In this document: piece by piece, positions 1-8,667 of the stretch | Numbering within the stretch: the stretch's first letter is position 1 | How the letters are laid out: every line of letters begins with the position of its first letter | NCBI RefSeq assembly: GCF_947502395.1 | Contig: NZ_CANMZM010000002.1 | Coordinates: 620,001-684,000 of the forward strand | Length of the DNA stretch: 64,000 bases | Source of the DNA: an uncultured Erythrobacter sp. | GTDB lineage: Bacteria > Pseudomonadota > Alphaproteobacteria > Sphingomonadales > Sphingomonadaceae | Direction: 5' to 3' | Made by a program: the position numbers and the translations under genes | Notes under the pieces: model-generated | The model's database searches: none | Seen by the model: the letters and a program-made list of their open reading frames with translations, nothing else | Told to the model about the DNA's origin: nothing

Positions 1-1184
1 TCGATAGATATTTCTTTTGCTGCCAAGGCAGGCAAGCTGCGAACGACCGGTATCATGTCGCTGGTTTCAAGCAGAGCAAGCGCGATCTGACTCAAAGCAT
101 GCGACTTGCCGCTACCCGGATCGCCGATAATCGTGACCATCCGCGCCGAGCGCAAGTATGCCTCTACAGCCGCTAATTCGATACTGGCTTCCTGCTCGGG
201 GCTTTCGGAGCTTTGGGTTTTGACGGCGTGAAACAATGGCTCGATAATTTTGGGCTCGCTCACCGTCTGAAAATGCGTAAGCTCCGTTTCGGCCGCTTTG
301 CGGGCAGCATCCACAGTCGCGTCGAATTTCGGTGTGCGGCCCTCAATCCCGATGCCGTATCGTTCGTCCAGAATCTTGACGAGCTGATCGCGGTCTATGG
401 GGGTCGACCGCACGTTCAAGCTTTTGGCGAGCGACTCCAGCAAACGGAACAGGTGATCGGGTCTGGTGTCTGGTTCAGCGGATGTTATGCCGCGCAACTG
501 ATCGATCGCCCTGAGCCGATCTGGGCTGCGTTCACTGGTCGTCTCCAAACGCACAATGATAAAATGACGCCAGAACCTGTGCAGCTGGTCTGGACCAGGC
601 CGGTGCCCCAAGTGGGCTTCAAGTACGGTTGCCACGGAGGCACGAACGGCTTTCGCATCCTTGCCGATCTGACCGGGCATATCCAGTGCTTCGGCAAAGG
701 TTTTGCCATCACTCGACAGGCGCGCGATATCACCCAGTTTCTCGCAGGCATAATACCTATCAACGCTTATGATTTCAGCGGCACCGCCCGCACGATCTCG
801 TCCTTCGGTGAATGATGGCAACTCCATAGTATCCCAGGCGCCGCTGACGATTTCTGCAAAGTTTGGATTGCTGGCGGCAGCCGAGATCGTAAGTCGGCGT
901 TTGAGCTGCAGATCCATCATTGCAATTTCGCCTGCATCGCTTTGCGAACGGACAAGCAGATCATCGAGTGGCCTGCCATTGGAACCTTGCTGGGCGGCAA
1001 GACCGACAATGACGCCCACAGCTCCGGGAGCGCCCGATTGGGCAAGCATTGCAGCCAGATAGATTGCGATTGCGTCGCCCTCGTAGTTCGTACCGATCCC
1101 CCCGGTTGATTCGGCCGATATACTCGCCTTTCGACTCAATTCTTCATTGCCCCGCTCATTATCCGCTCCAACATTCTCAGCCAT
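1..1184 (-). CDS. Candidate nuclease-ATPase defence protein, third gene of the AbiE operon (partial, runs off left edge)
   Basis: About 394 codons are visible from an ATG at 1184; the C-terminus lies outside the window. The N-terminus has a pattern seen in Cap4/DUF4297-type and Avs-type PD-(D/E)xK nucleases: GTNYEG (residues 31-36), then paired acids D74-D75, then DLQLK with Q93 and K95. A Walker A loop, GDPGSGKS, is at residues 354-361, so an ATPase module follows. Seen: the motifs and an open frame to the edge. Inferred: a nuclease-plus-STAND-like defence effector. The start codon overlaps the 3' end of abiEii by 8 bp, so translation is probably coupled to it. No strong Shine-Dalgarno sequence is visible. 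The family assignment is by motif only; the nuclease call could be wrong, the P-loop is clear. Confidence 0.68.
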   Translation of the reverse strand, partial: MAENVGADNERGNEELSRKASISAESTGGIGTNYEGDAIAIYLAAMLAQSGAPGAVGVIVGLAAQQGSNGRPLDDLLVRSQSDAGEIAMMDLQLKRRLTISAAASNPNFAEIVSGAWDTMELPSFTEGRDRAGGAAEIISVDRYYACEKLGDIARLSSDGKTFAEALDMPGQIGKDAKAVRASVATVLEAHLGHRPGPDQLHRFWRHFIIVRLETTSERSPDRLRAIDQLRGITSAEPDTRPDHLFRLLESLAKSLNVRSTPIDRDQLVKILDERYGIGIEGRTPKFDATVDAARKAAETELTHFQTVSEPKIIEPLFHAVKTQSSESPEQEASIELAAVEAYLRSARMVTIIGDPGSGKSHALSQIALALLETSDMIPVVRSLPALAAKEISI

Positions 1185-2085
1185 CGTCTTTTGGCGTCTG
1201 CAGCCGTTCCTGAAGGTGTGCAGCCTCTCTGCGTAATTGGCGTCTGGTATCTTCAACCAGGATCGCTTCTTCCTCGCCCAGGTTCTGCAGAAAGCGAAAC
1301 CTATCAGTGACATTCTTTACAAGATCCGGGGGCGAAGGGCTCTCATCTTTGCGTAACAACATGCGCAAATCTTCTACATCATAGTCGGCGTCGTTTATTC
1401 GCTCGCAAAAACTCTCGAAGTGAAGCCGATCGCCAACTGCCCACAGTTTGAGGACGGCAAGCGCACGAACGGTATCCTGATCAATCGGGCGTTTCGCTAT
1501 CTCGGACAAGTCGTGCAGATCGCGAATCTTGGTTCGCTGGCTTGCCGCTCTGACCTTTTCCGAAGTGATCTCTTCATAGGCCAGGCAGGGAATATCTACG
1601 GGGTCGAATGGAAGCAGTTTGAAATAGTCTTGCGGCAATTGCGGGATTGGGATGACAGGCAATATCGGCTGTTCTCGTGTGCTGATCTGGACCTTTATCC
1701 GCACGCCGTTCTTGTTCGCGTCATGGGTGCAGAGGGGGTTGGCCGACAGACCATCTTCAATATGATACCAGTCCTTATCCCGGTCGAAGGCGAAGGTGAT
1801 CCCGTGATAGGGCGCCTCCACCAGGACTTCAGCAATCTCTAGCAGCAGGTCATCGCCATCAATATCGCTGTTGCGGGTGAAATCCAGATCGGTCGACAAG
1901 CGCCCGCGCGGGCCGAACACCATCTTTCTGAGCATCGTGCCGCCTTTGAAAGCCAGATGTTTGAGCAGGTCGCGTTCGTGAAAAAGCTGCAATATATGTG
2001 TCAGCAGAATGTCGATCTCGACATTGCCGATGTCGCGGGCACCCGATCGGCGGGCGACATTGCGAAGCTCGTCGACGGTCAGCAC
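1177..2085 (-). CDS. abiEii: AbiEii-type nucleotidyltransferase toxin
   Basis: A 302-residue protein of the AbiEii/AbiGii family, the toxin half of type IV AbiE toxin-antitoxin and phage-abortive systems. Members are nucleotidyltransferase-fold enzymes, and some modify tRNA acceptor ends. Visible motifs are FKGGT (residues 46-50), the metal-binding RLSTDLDF (62-69, with D66 and D68), and a later EKVRAASQRTKIRDLHDL block typical of the family, carrying the conserved K and RDLxDL. Its GTG start overlaps the last codons of abiEi by 7 bp, and its stop overlaps the start of the next gene by 8 bp. The three genes therefore read as one translationally coupled operon. All motifs are intact, so it is probably active. 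Confidence 0.92.
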   Translation of the reverse strand: MLTVDELRNVARRSGARDIGNVEIDILLTHILQLFHERDLLKHLAFKGGTMLRKMVFGPRGRLSTDLDFTRNSDIDGDDLLLEIAEVLVEAPYHGITFAFDRDKDWYHIEDGLSANPLCTHDANKNGVRIKVQISTREQPILPVIPIPQLPQDYFKLLPFDPVDIPCLAYEEITSEKVRAASQRTKIRDLHDLSEIAKRPIDQDTVRALAVLKLWAVGDRLHFESFCERINDADYDVEDLRMLLRKDESPSPPDLVKNVTDRFRFLQNLGEEEAILVEDTRRQLRREAAHLQERLQTPKDDG

Positions 2086-2927
2086 TTGCCGGGTTCCCGT
2101 GTAATCCGGGGGACGTCTGCCAGCAGGTCTTCTTTGGATGCATGAACCAAAAGACCCCAGTCATTGACATAGCCAATATCGCCTTCGCGGCGCGCCTTTC
2201 GCCCGAACTTCGATCGCGTAGAGGGCGCGATCGCTGCGCGCAGTTGCTCGCGGATTGGACCGGGTATCGGCCATCCCACCAGATCGGACAAAAAGCCCAA
2301 GCGCTGCAGTAATGATTGCGATTCCATGCGTATCGCATCATCCACCACGTCATTGAATTCAAGACTGCGAGACGCTCCGAACACAATACGGGCCACCTCT
2401 CCCGGCCCGCCAGCCAGAGCGGGTCGGTCAAGACAGTCAATGACCGTTTTGATCGGCGTGGATATTGTTGCTTGGCGCCCGTAGATTTCCACCTGCTCAA
2501 AACCAAAGAACTTGCGTTCGGCCATTTGGATGAACCGCACGCTATGGCCTTCTATGGTTACCGGAGCGCGCTGCTTGAGCACGGCTATGGTCACCCTATG
2601 CGGACGCTGCGTTGTAAATCCGTGAAAAGAGGCTGCTGACCACCAGCCGACATAAGACGGATTGACCGCCGCCGAAGCCAATGCCAGCAGATTATTCTCG
2701 CCCAGATTTTCCGGACCATGAGAGGGCGGCAGCAGCATATAGCGACCGCCCACCAGTCTGGTGAGCCAGCCTTTGCGGATCAGGTTCTGAATGACCTTTC
2801 GGGCTCGGCTTTCCGATCCCAGCAAGGCAATGACTTCGGAGGCCTGTACGATTTCCTGGCCCTGCTCGGTGAGCGACAATACGAGCTTCGTTTCGTTCGG
2901 ACCCAATGTGCGCAAGTTAGTTTGCAT
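2079..2927 (-). CDS. abiEi: AbiEi-type antitoxin and transcriptional autorepressor
   Basis: A 282-residue AbiEi antitoxin. The N-terminal ~75 residues form a winged-helix-like module (SESRARKVIQNLIRKGWLTR, then the wing at GGRYMLLP). The rest is the AbiEi C-terminal domain (SFHGFTTQRPH, then the basic SKFGRKARREG near the end). In characterised AbiE systems this protein neutralises AbiEii and represses its own operon by binding inverted repeats upstream of itself. Here the ATG lies inside one copy of a duplicated 32-bp element, and an AGAGG Shine-Dalgarno candidate is 11 bases upstream within the same copy. It is the first gene of a leftward operon continuing into abiEii and the nuclease-ATPase gene. 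Confidence 0.9.
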   Translation of the reverse strand: MQTNLRTLGPNETKLVLSLTEQGQEIVQASEVIALLGSESRARKVIQNLIRKGWLTRLVGGRYMLLPPSHGPENLGENNLLALASAAVNPSYVGWWSAASFHGFTTQRPHRVTIAVLKQRAPVTIEGHSVRFIQMAERKFFGFEQVEIYGRQATISTPIKTVIDCLDRPALAGGPGEVARIVFGASRSLEFNDVVDDAIRMESQSLLQRLGFLSDLVGWPIPGPIREQLRAAIAPSTRSKFGRKARREGDIGYVNDWGLLVHASKEDLLADVPRITREPGKC

Positions 2928-3010
2928 GACACTTTATGCCTCTGAGGGTTATTTTGGCATATCATCTAACCAAAAGAAGTTAGTTTGTATAGCATTTTTG
3001 CCCTATGAGG
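2916..3010. repeat. Duplicated 32-bp element with two inverted repeats (candidate AbiEi operators)
   Basis: Copies at 2916-2947 and 2979-3010 match at 24 of 32 aligned positions and start 63 bp apart, about six helical turns. Each copy forms part of an inverted repeat: TATGCC (2935-2940) with GGCATA (2956-2961), and TATAGCATTTT (2988-2998) with AAAATGCTATA (3014-3024). Both inverted repeats have exactly 15 bp between the arms. The arrangement fits two operator sites on the same helix face. AbiEi is the obvious candidate ligand because AbiE systems are autoregulated through upstream inverted repeats; binding here is inferred. Confidence 0.7.
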
Positions 3011-3015
3011 CGCAA
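2986..3015 (-). promoter_or_regulatory. Candidate sigma70 promoter of the abiE operon
   Basis: Reading leftward, a -35-like TTGCGC (complement of 3010-3015) and a -10-like TATACA (complement of 2986-2991) are 18 bp apart. Transcription would start near 2979, about 50 bases upstream of the abiEi ATG. The boxes lie over the arms of the 11-bp inverted repeat, so a repressor bound there would occlude the polymerase. Confidence 0.5.
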
Positions 3016-3026
3016 AATGCTATAAA
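2998..3026 (+). promoter_or_regulatory. Candidate sigma70 promoter of the 1299-residue nuclease-ATPase gene
   Basis: TTGCCC (2998-3003) and TATAAA (3021-3026) are 17 bp apart. The start would be near 3033, giving a leader of about 145 bases before the gene at 3178. This promoter overlaps the leftward abiE promoter almost entirely and shares its inverted repeat. Confidence 0.5.
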
Positions 3027-3177
3027 GAATAACAAATTTGATCGCAGATTCGTCGGTGAAGAAGAGGGCAATATGAAACGCAGGATTATCGAAAGGGGCA
3101 CTTTGTTCTGTGAATAGCATCGGCCATCCGACTTCGCACTGCAAACGCCGGCGTCTCTCCCTGATGGCAAGGGGCTA

Positions 3178-6100
3178 ATGGTCGTGGCGAAATCAAGCCA
3201 AAAACGCCGCAACCGCAAAGCAGGTCGAACACGATCAGCTCCAAAGTCGCCCAAGCCTGCAAGCCGCGCGGGTTCACATGCCGGACGCGGTTTTCGCTAT
3301 CAGGACGCTGTTGCGGCAAATCTTGCAGTGATGATCTGGGCTGATTTGCGAACGCCTGCCATCGTCATTCCGGAAGGAGGCGATGACATTGAGCTGCGAG
3401 GGTCCGATTCTGTTTTCGTACAAGTAAAAAGCCGCCGAGAACATCTCGGCGAATATCAAACCGGCAAAACGCTTTCGGATATAAGCGATCTATGGAATCG
3501 GCGCGACGGCACGGTTCCACATCCTGACCGGCTGGAGCTCATACTCGAACGGGGCGTCGAGGGTCTGACCAATCAAAGCGATCCTGCCATCGCAACCGCA
3601 ATTGACGGCAAGCTAAGTAAAGAGCTCCAAGATCTGCCAAATGCGGCAAGTCTGCTGAAGAAGACCAAATTGTACATCATGGCCTCACCCAGAGAGGCTG
3701 CGATACAGGCGATTTGCGACAAGACCGGCTGTCGCCCGATAGCTGCACAGATTTGCTTTGCCGATCTGCTAAAGCGCGTCGGCGATCTGGCCGATGCGAA
3801 CGGTCTCCTGCAAGCGGAAGACTATCAGGGCTTATCGGTTAGCGACACGGAGCACGCCATCACTGAGCTCCTGCACGTCCTTGATGTCGAAGCGATCGAG
3901 CAGGCCATCCAGCAAGGCCTGTGCGAAGCAGTGGACTTTTCGACACCTCTTGACGATCCGAACTTCTACCTCGGCGTCGATGTGGAGCCGGGGCACGTCA
4001 CTGCAGGTTTGGTGTCGGAGCGTCCCGATGCGCGACGCACCGTATCGCAGGGGCTCGAAACACAGCGTGCCGCGTTGATTGTGGGGCCATCCGGTTCCGG
4101 AAAATCCGCGCTGATGTGGGAAACCGCATATATAATGCGGCATACGGTGCGCTGGTTTCGCGTAAGAAGACCAGCAGTCCAAGACATCCCCGCATTGCGC
4201 CAGCTGATCCGGGCCATGCGGCCATCCGAGACCAGCCCGATCGGATTTGTCATCGATGATGTGGGGCGTCAGGGTCCTGAGGCCTGGACTGCTTTTCTGA
4301 AGGAAATTGGATCTTTGCCGGGTGTACTTTTGCTCGGGTCCATTCGCGAAGAAGACATATTTTTGGTTGCGGAACGCGCACGAGCAACAGAAATCCGCGC
4401 CGATGCAGATGATGCACTGGCCGAGCGTCTCTGGTGCGAACTGAAAACGTCCCAGGATACCGAGTGGCCCGGCTGGCGCGAGCCATGGAAGCTCAGCAAC
4501 GGGTTGCTCCTCGAATATGTTCATATCCTCACTCGGGGAAAGCGCCTGCACGACGTGCTTGCCGATCAAGTGCAAGCCAGAATTGCCGACGCAGCCCGCG
4601 ACTTGGAACTGGATACTCTGCGCTTAAGTGCTTGGGCTGGCTCTGCCGGAGCCCGGGTCGATACAGGAAAAGTCACCGATATTCTTGGCTGCTCGGACGC
4701 CGAGCTTTCGCGCGCCCTTCAACGCCTGGTCGACGAACACCTGATCCGCGCACCGGAAGCCGGATTGTTTGGCGGCCTCCACCAATTGCGGTCCGAAGAG
4801 CTGTTGCAGCTGTCGCATCAGACCCTGCCACCAACATATTCGGCAACATTTGAGCGCACATTATCCGCAGTTCCGCGTGAGGATGTTGAATTGCTCGTTG
4901 AAGATGCTGTTTCCAAACGCCGGATTCCGGTCGCTTCGGTCCTCGACGCTATTGCAGCGCGGTTACGTGCCGATCCCGAAGCGGAGGTTCTGGCATCGGC
5001 CTTGCGCGGGCTGGGAGGCGGACGAATATCGGCAGTCATCGAGGAGTGGTTCGCAACATCGGAAGCCGAAGCCCTGCCGCGAACACAAATAGGAACGGCG
5101 GCCATGTTTGGGGTCGCTGACCTGGACCTGGGCGAGTTGGATATCATTCCCGAGATACGGGCCGCGGCAAACCGTCTGGCACAACTGAAAGGCGATGCCG
5201 AGGACGATCCCAGAAGCCAGCTATTCGACCGACTGTCCGAGGAGGATCTTCGCACAATCGCCGCGAATAGCAGTATAGCCGAACTGAACGCTATAACCTC
5301 GGCGCTTGTCGGAATAGCCCTGCCGACTGACCTTCGCGCGACTTTGGTCTCAATCGTGCCGGAACTCGACGATGACAATTTCAACGCGTTCGCAGAGCTT
5401 TTAGGTGCCGTTGGTGCGGTCGATCGTAGCGTAGCGAATATCTGGGTTGACGCGATCGGACAGGCTGAACTGTTTTCGAGGTTGGAGGCGGAGAGGGCAT
5501 GGGTTGCAACGCCGACGATCAGCACGGAGGATGACGGCGCGATCGTCAGCTGCGATTACTGGCATGTCGTCGTATCGCAGCAGCCTTCGCCGCATGACGA
5601 TGTAGTCAAACTGTGCGAGATTCTGCTGTCGATATGTCCATCGGCCGATATCGCCGCATCCCGCGCGATCTATGCCGATGGCAGCGTAGCGGGACTTCCG
5701 GAATATCCGACCGCCACCAAGCGCATAGCTCGGGAAAATATCCTTGTTGAATCGGTTCCGGCATGGAATCGGCGATGGATTGATCAGATCGCCCGGCGAG
5801 TGGCGGCGCCCAGCTACAGCGATTACCTCGAACGCGGGATAGCCATACTGGATGAACTGGTCCCGACGCTGGATCGCGCATTCGATATGCATTTGCGGGG
5901 ACGTGATGTTCCGCAGCAGGTGGTTGATACGCTGAATCGTCTCAACGGATTGACAACGGCGTTAACCCCTCCATCGATTTCGCCGGAGGAGGCAAAGGGC
6001 GACGCGGCTGGCGACCCCAACAACGCGGTTACGAAGTTCCAGAATGTGCTGTTTTGCGGCACCGTGAATCTCGTGAAGCGCTTTGCTCGCTTGCCCGAAC

Positions 6101-7077
6101 AAGCAGGTGCCTACATCGCTTGGCTCAACGATCTCAGCGAACAGATAGACCATGTGGCGGCGGAAGAACCATGGGAGCTGGTTGCCGATGAGGTGCCGCC
6201 GATGCTCTCGCGCCTTCAACAATTGTTCGTTTCAGTGCGCGTTCTTGCCGAGCGCGCGCACGAGCGTGATATGCCTCCCGCCGAGACATGGCGCAAAGTC
6301 GGGCGTGCGGCCCGTAAGGGTAACGCTTTGGGAAAAGTCACGGCCATGGCGCGTGCCGCAACCGATAAGGCTGTCGCAGATCAAAAGGCTGAGATTGAAT
6401 CAGCGATTTCGGCTTTGGGGGCGCCGGTGACGGTTCAATTTCGTGACCGAACAAGCGCCGTCCTACCCTTGGTCGGTTTTGAAATCCTGGTTTTACTCGA
6501 ATCTGATACGGTGGTCGAAGCGGCCCAAGGCGTTGACGCCTGGGCAGAACCTTTGCGTGCCTCGGTCGACCATTTGATCGGCATGACAATCACTCCGGTT
6601 GCCAACAGATATTCGGTCAATCGCTTCACAAAATCCGGCCACCAGACGCTTTATCCCAATCCCGATGCAGGTGCTGAGTGGCTTGGAGCTTTGGGAATTT
6701 TACCGCTCCAATCGGACACGCTGGATGCGCTCGATAAGACTATCAATGCTGCCAGTGAACTCGCTTCGCTGGATCGATGTGCATTGGCTACGCCCTCGCG
6801 CGCTCCACAGGAGACAGCAGCGCGCACTTCCGTACAGGAAGAGTTCGACGTCGGGTTGCCAGCACTTAGCCAGTCGCTCGACGACACCGCACCGGAAATC
6901 AAAGACGAGATCGTAGCCCTTGTCCAAGATGTAAGGAGCGGCGAGATCGACTTTGTCGCCGCCTCGCAGGCGCTGATGGCTGGAGAGCAGTTGGCGGTGA
7001 TGTCGGAATTGACCGGCGTGATAGTTTACCTGCTTGAACGCCAGCTAGAGCGGAATTCCACCGTATCTGAAACATGA
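3178..7077 (+). CDS. Large nuclease-ATPase (STAND-like) candidate defence protein
   Basis: A 1299-residue protein. The first ~35 residues are very basic. GRGFRYQDAVAAN (37-49), then PEGGDDIEL (65-73) and VFVQVKSRRE (79-88), give the GxxYQ...E...DD...QxK pattern of PD-(D/E)xK nucleases fused to NTPases in Cap4/DUF4297 and Avs-like proteins. Walker A is GPSGSGKS (303-310) and Walker B is FVIDD (357-361). A winged-helix-like stretch follows at roughly residues 480-545, then about 750 residues of mainly helical sequence with no motif I recognise. A sensing or repeat role for that part is inferred. The ATG follows an AAGGGG Shine-Dalgarno candidate. It is divergent from abiE across a shared regulatory region. 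It could also be a non-defence ATPase; the architecture and location argue for defence. Confidence 0.72.
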   Translation: MVVAKSSQKRRNRKAGRTRSAPKSPKPASRAGSHAGRGFRYQDAVAANLAVMIWADLRTPAIVIPEGGDDIELRGSDSVFVQVKSRREHLGEYQTGKTLSDISDLWNRRDGTVPHPDRLELILERGVEGLTNQSDPAIATAIDGKLSKELQDLPNAASLLKKTKLYIMASPREAAIQAICDKTGCRPIAAQICFADLLKRVGDLADANGLLQAEDYQGLSVSDTEHAITELLHVLDVEAIEQAIQQGLCEAVDFSTPLDDPNFYLGVDVEPGHVTAGLVSERPDARRTVSQGLETQRAALIVGPSGSGKSALMWETAYIMRHTVRWFRVRRPAVQDIPALRQLIRAMRPSETSPIGFVIDDVGRQGPEAWTAFLKEIGSLPGVLLLGSIREEDIFLVAERARATEIRADADDALAERLWCELKTSQDTEWPGWREPWKLSNGLLLEYVHILTRGKRLHDVLADQVQARIADAARDLELDTLRLSAWAGSAGARVDTGKVTDILGCSDAELSRALQRLVDEHLIRAPEAGLFGGLHQLRSEELLQLSHQTLPPTYSATFERTLSAVPREDVELLVEDAVSKRRIPVASVLDAIAARLRADPEAEVLASALRGLGGGRISAVIEEWFATSEAEALPRTQIGTAAMFGVADLDLGELDIIPEIRAAANRLAQLKGDAEDDPRSQLFDRLSEEDLRTIAANSSIAELNAITSALVGIALPTDLRATLVSIVPELDDDNFNAFAELLGAVGAVDRSVANIWVDAIGQAELFSRLEAERAWVATPTISTEDDGAIVSCDYWHVVVSQQPSPHDDVVKLCEILLSICPSADIAASRAIYADGSVAGLPEYPTATKRIARENILVESVPAWNRRWIDQIARRVAAPSYSDYLERGIAILDELVPTLDRAFDMHLRGRDVPQQVVDTLNRLNGLTTALTPPSISPEEAKGDAAGDPNNAVTKFQNVLFCGTVNLVKRFARLPEQAGAYIAWLNDLSEQIDHVAAEEPWELVADEVPPMLSRLQQLFVSVRVLAERAHERDMPPAETWRKVGRAARKGNALGKVTAMARAATDKAVADQKAEIESAISALGAPVTVQFRDRTSAVLPLVGFEILVLLESDTVVEAAQGVDAWAEPLRASVDHLIGMTITPVANRYSVNRFTKSGHQTLYPNPDAGAEWLGALGILPLQSDTLDALDKTINAASELASLDRCALATPSRAPQETAARTSVQEEFDVGLPALSQSLDDTAPEIKDEIVALVQDVRSGEIDFVAASQALMAGEQLAVMSELTGVIVYLLERQLERNSTVSET

Positions 7078-7494
7078 GCGTAAGAACCTCACTTGGTCGA
7101 AGAAGTCAGCATCAATTTGCATCGTTCGGATCAATGCCCTGACGATTGATTGATCCGCCTGCTAAGTCACCAGTTGCTTGGGTTCTCATGCTTCAGTTGC
7201 AGAAGGACGGCATTCTATATCTGTTTGGAAAATATCGGACAGTCTGCTTCCGGCCCATATTGCGCCAAAACTCAATGACTGCAATTGGGGGTGAAAGCAG
7301 AATGTCTTCTCTTTCGATGGAGGGCCGTAAAGGCGGTCATGAATTTCGAGCAGGTCTGATGGCGCCCACCGACCTAAAAAGTGAACACGAGATTTGCTTG
7401 GCACAAGGAAACAAGTTGCACTTGATCTGAGCTATTCGCGAAGGCAATGCTTCGCTGCAATGTGAACTTGCAAAGCTCGCTTCGGGAAGTGGTC
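7078..7494. other. Intergenic stretch with no supported gene
   Basis: About 415 bp between the large ATPase and the serine hydrolase. A 94-codon open frame on the plus strand (7146-7430) has unremarkable composition, no Shine-Dalgarno sequence and no recognisable family, so I do not call it. I see no clear terminator or tRNA. Confidence 0.4.
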
Positions 7495-8667
7495 ATGGGT
7501 CTAAAACTGATTGCAGTGCTTGTCTCTGGCTTGGCGTTGGCGTCATGCGCAAATGGGCCACGGACAGCAGAAATCCCGCCAGTCCAGAGCGAGATGATCG
7601 AAAGCCTGCATGCGCAGTTGAAGGACGACGTTGTTGGGTATGCATTCGCACTCGGGACAGACGCGCAGTTCGTTGGTGCTGGTGGTCTTGCACGGTCCGC
7701 CGCAGATGGTGGCCCCTTGCCGTTCTCAGCCGATACACCGATGGTTATCGCAAGCGCTTCCAAACTGATCAGCGCAATCGCGACGATGAAACTGCTCCAA
7801 GATCAGGGGCTCAAGATCGAGGAGCCCATCGGGCCATATTTTCCAAGCGATTGGCGCGTCGATCCATATCTGCAGTCGATCACGTTCAAGCAATTGCTCA
7901 ATCAGACGAGCGGCATCAAGGATTTCGGAAATGGCCCGATGCCTTATGATCGCCTGAAGGCATTTTTCGAACAATCGACAAGCCCACAATCAAACATCGC
8001 CTGCAAAGACCCGATCGATGAAACGCAGCCTGTCAGAGTTACGCCAAGTGACCTGGGCTTTTGCTATTCTAACTTTAATGCTGGCATACTCGTCGTTTTG
8101 CTGCCGAAATTGGCCGGATTTGAGGGAGAAGCGAACACCGCGGCTCGGCCTAAAGTCCTAGCCGCGCAGTATGAACTGCTTGTTCAAACCAAAGTGTTCG
8201 CACCTGTTGGAGTGTCAGATGCAGCGTGTGCGCCAGATGGCGACGATCATGCTCTATCGTACATCTACGGCGTTGATGCGCCTGGAAAAGACTGGGGTGA
8301 ACAGTATGACAGGTGTGCAGAAGGCGGTTGGTATGTCTCGGTCCGCAGCCTTGCAAAGGTGCTGGCCAGCATTGTGAACAAAGACGAGCGCATTCTTATA
8401 GAGACCCGAGCCTACTCTTCTTTCGGAGAGATGCGAGAGTTTGGGTTGGGCCTCGACAGAAATTGGCCGGACTTAATGGAGAAGGGCGGCGTTCTCGGCG
8501 ACGAACCAGGCGTTCTCGCCACATCGGCTATGATTTTCGCGCCCGATAGCGATAACCCCTTGCCTGCGGTACTTTTCACCAATTCCACAAACGCAGCGGG
8601 TCGAATTGCGCATCCGCGCCACTATCTGCAAAAGGCCTATGAGGACGCTCAGGTTGTAAGAGACTAA
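7495..8667 (+). CDS. Lipoprotein serine hydrolase of the beta-lactamase/penicillin-binding superfamily
   Basis: A 390-residue exported protein. The chosen ATG gives a clean lipoprotein signal, MGLKLIAVLVSGLALASC, with lipobox Cys18; an upstream start at 7447 would bury the signal. The serine-active-site motif SxxK is S87-A-S-K90 (MVIASASKLISA), and the second motif YxN appears as CYSNFN further on. These mark class C beta-lactamase-like hydrolases such as esterases and D-aminopeptidases; the substrate cannot be told from sequence. Four cysteines in the mature part may form disulfides. It sits between the defence genes and the tRNA with no operon partner, so it may be island cargo. Confidence 0.8.
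   Translation: MGLKLIAVLVSGLALASCANGPRTAEIPPVQSEMIESLHAQLKDDVVGYAFALGTDAQFVGAGGLARSAADGGPLPFSADTPMVIASASKLISAIATMKLLQDQGLKIEEPIGPYFPSDWRVDPYLQSITFKQLLNQTSGIKDFGNGPMPYDRLKAFFEQSTSPQSNIACKDPIDETQPVRVTPSDLGFCYSNFNAGILVVLLPKLAGFEGEANTAARPKVLAAQYELLVQTKVFAPVGVSDAACAPDGDDHALSYIYGVDAPGKDWGEQYDRCAEGGWYVSVRSLAKVLASIVNKDERILIETRAYSSFGEMREFGLGLDRNWPDLMEKGGVLGDEPGVLATSAMIFAPDSDNPLPAVLFTNSTNAAGRIAHPRHYLQKAYEDAQVVRD

Noticed and set aside
213..815. 200-codon plus-strand frame at the left edge
   Set aside because: It is antisense to the nuclease-ATPase gene, whose frame has clear motifs and continues to the edge.
7146..7430. 94-codon open frame after the large ATPase
   Set aside because: No ribosome-binding site, no recognisable domain and weak coding character; left as intergenic.
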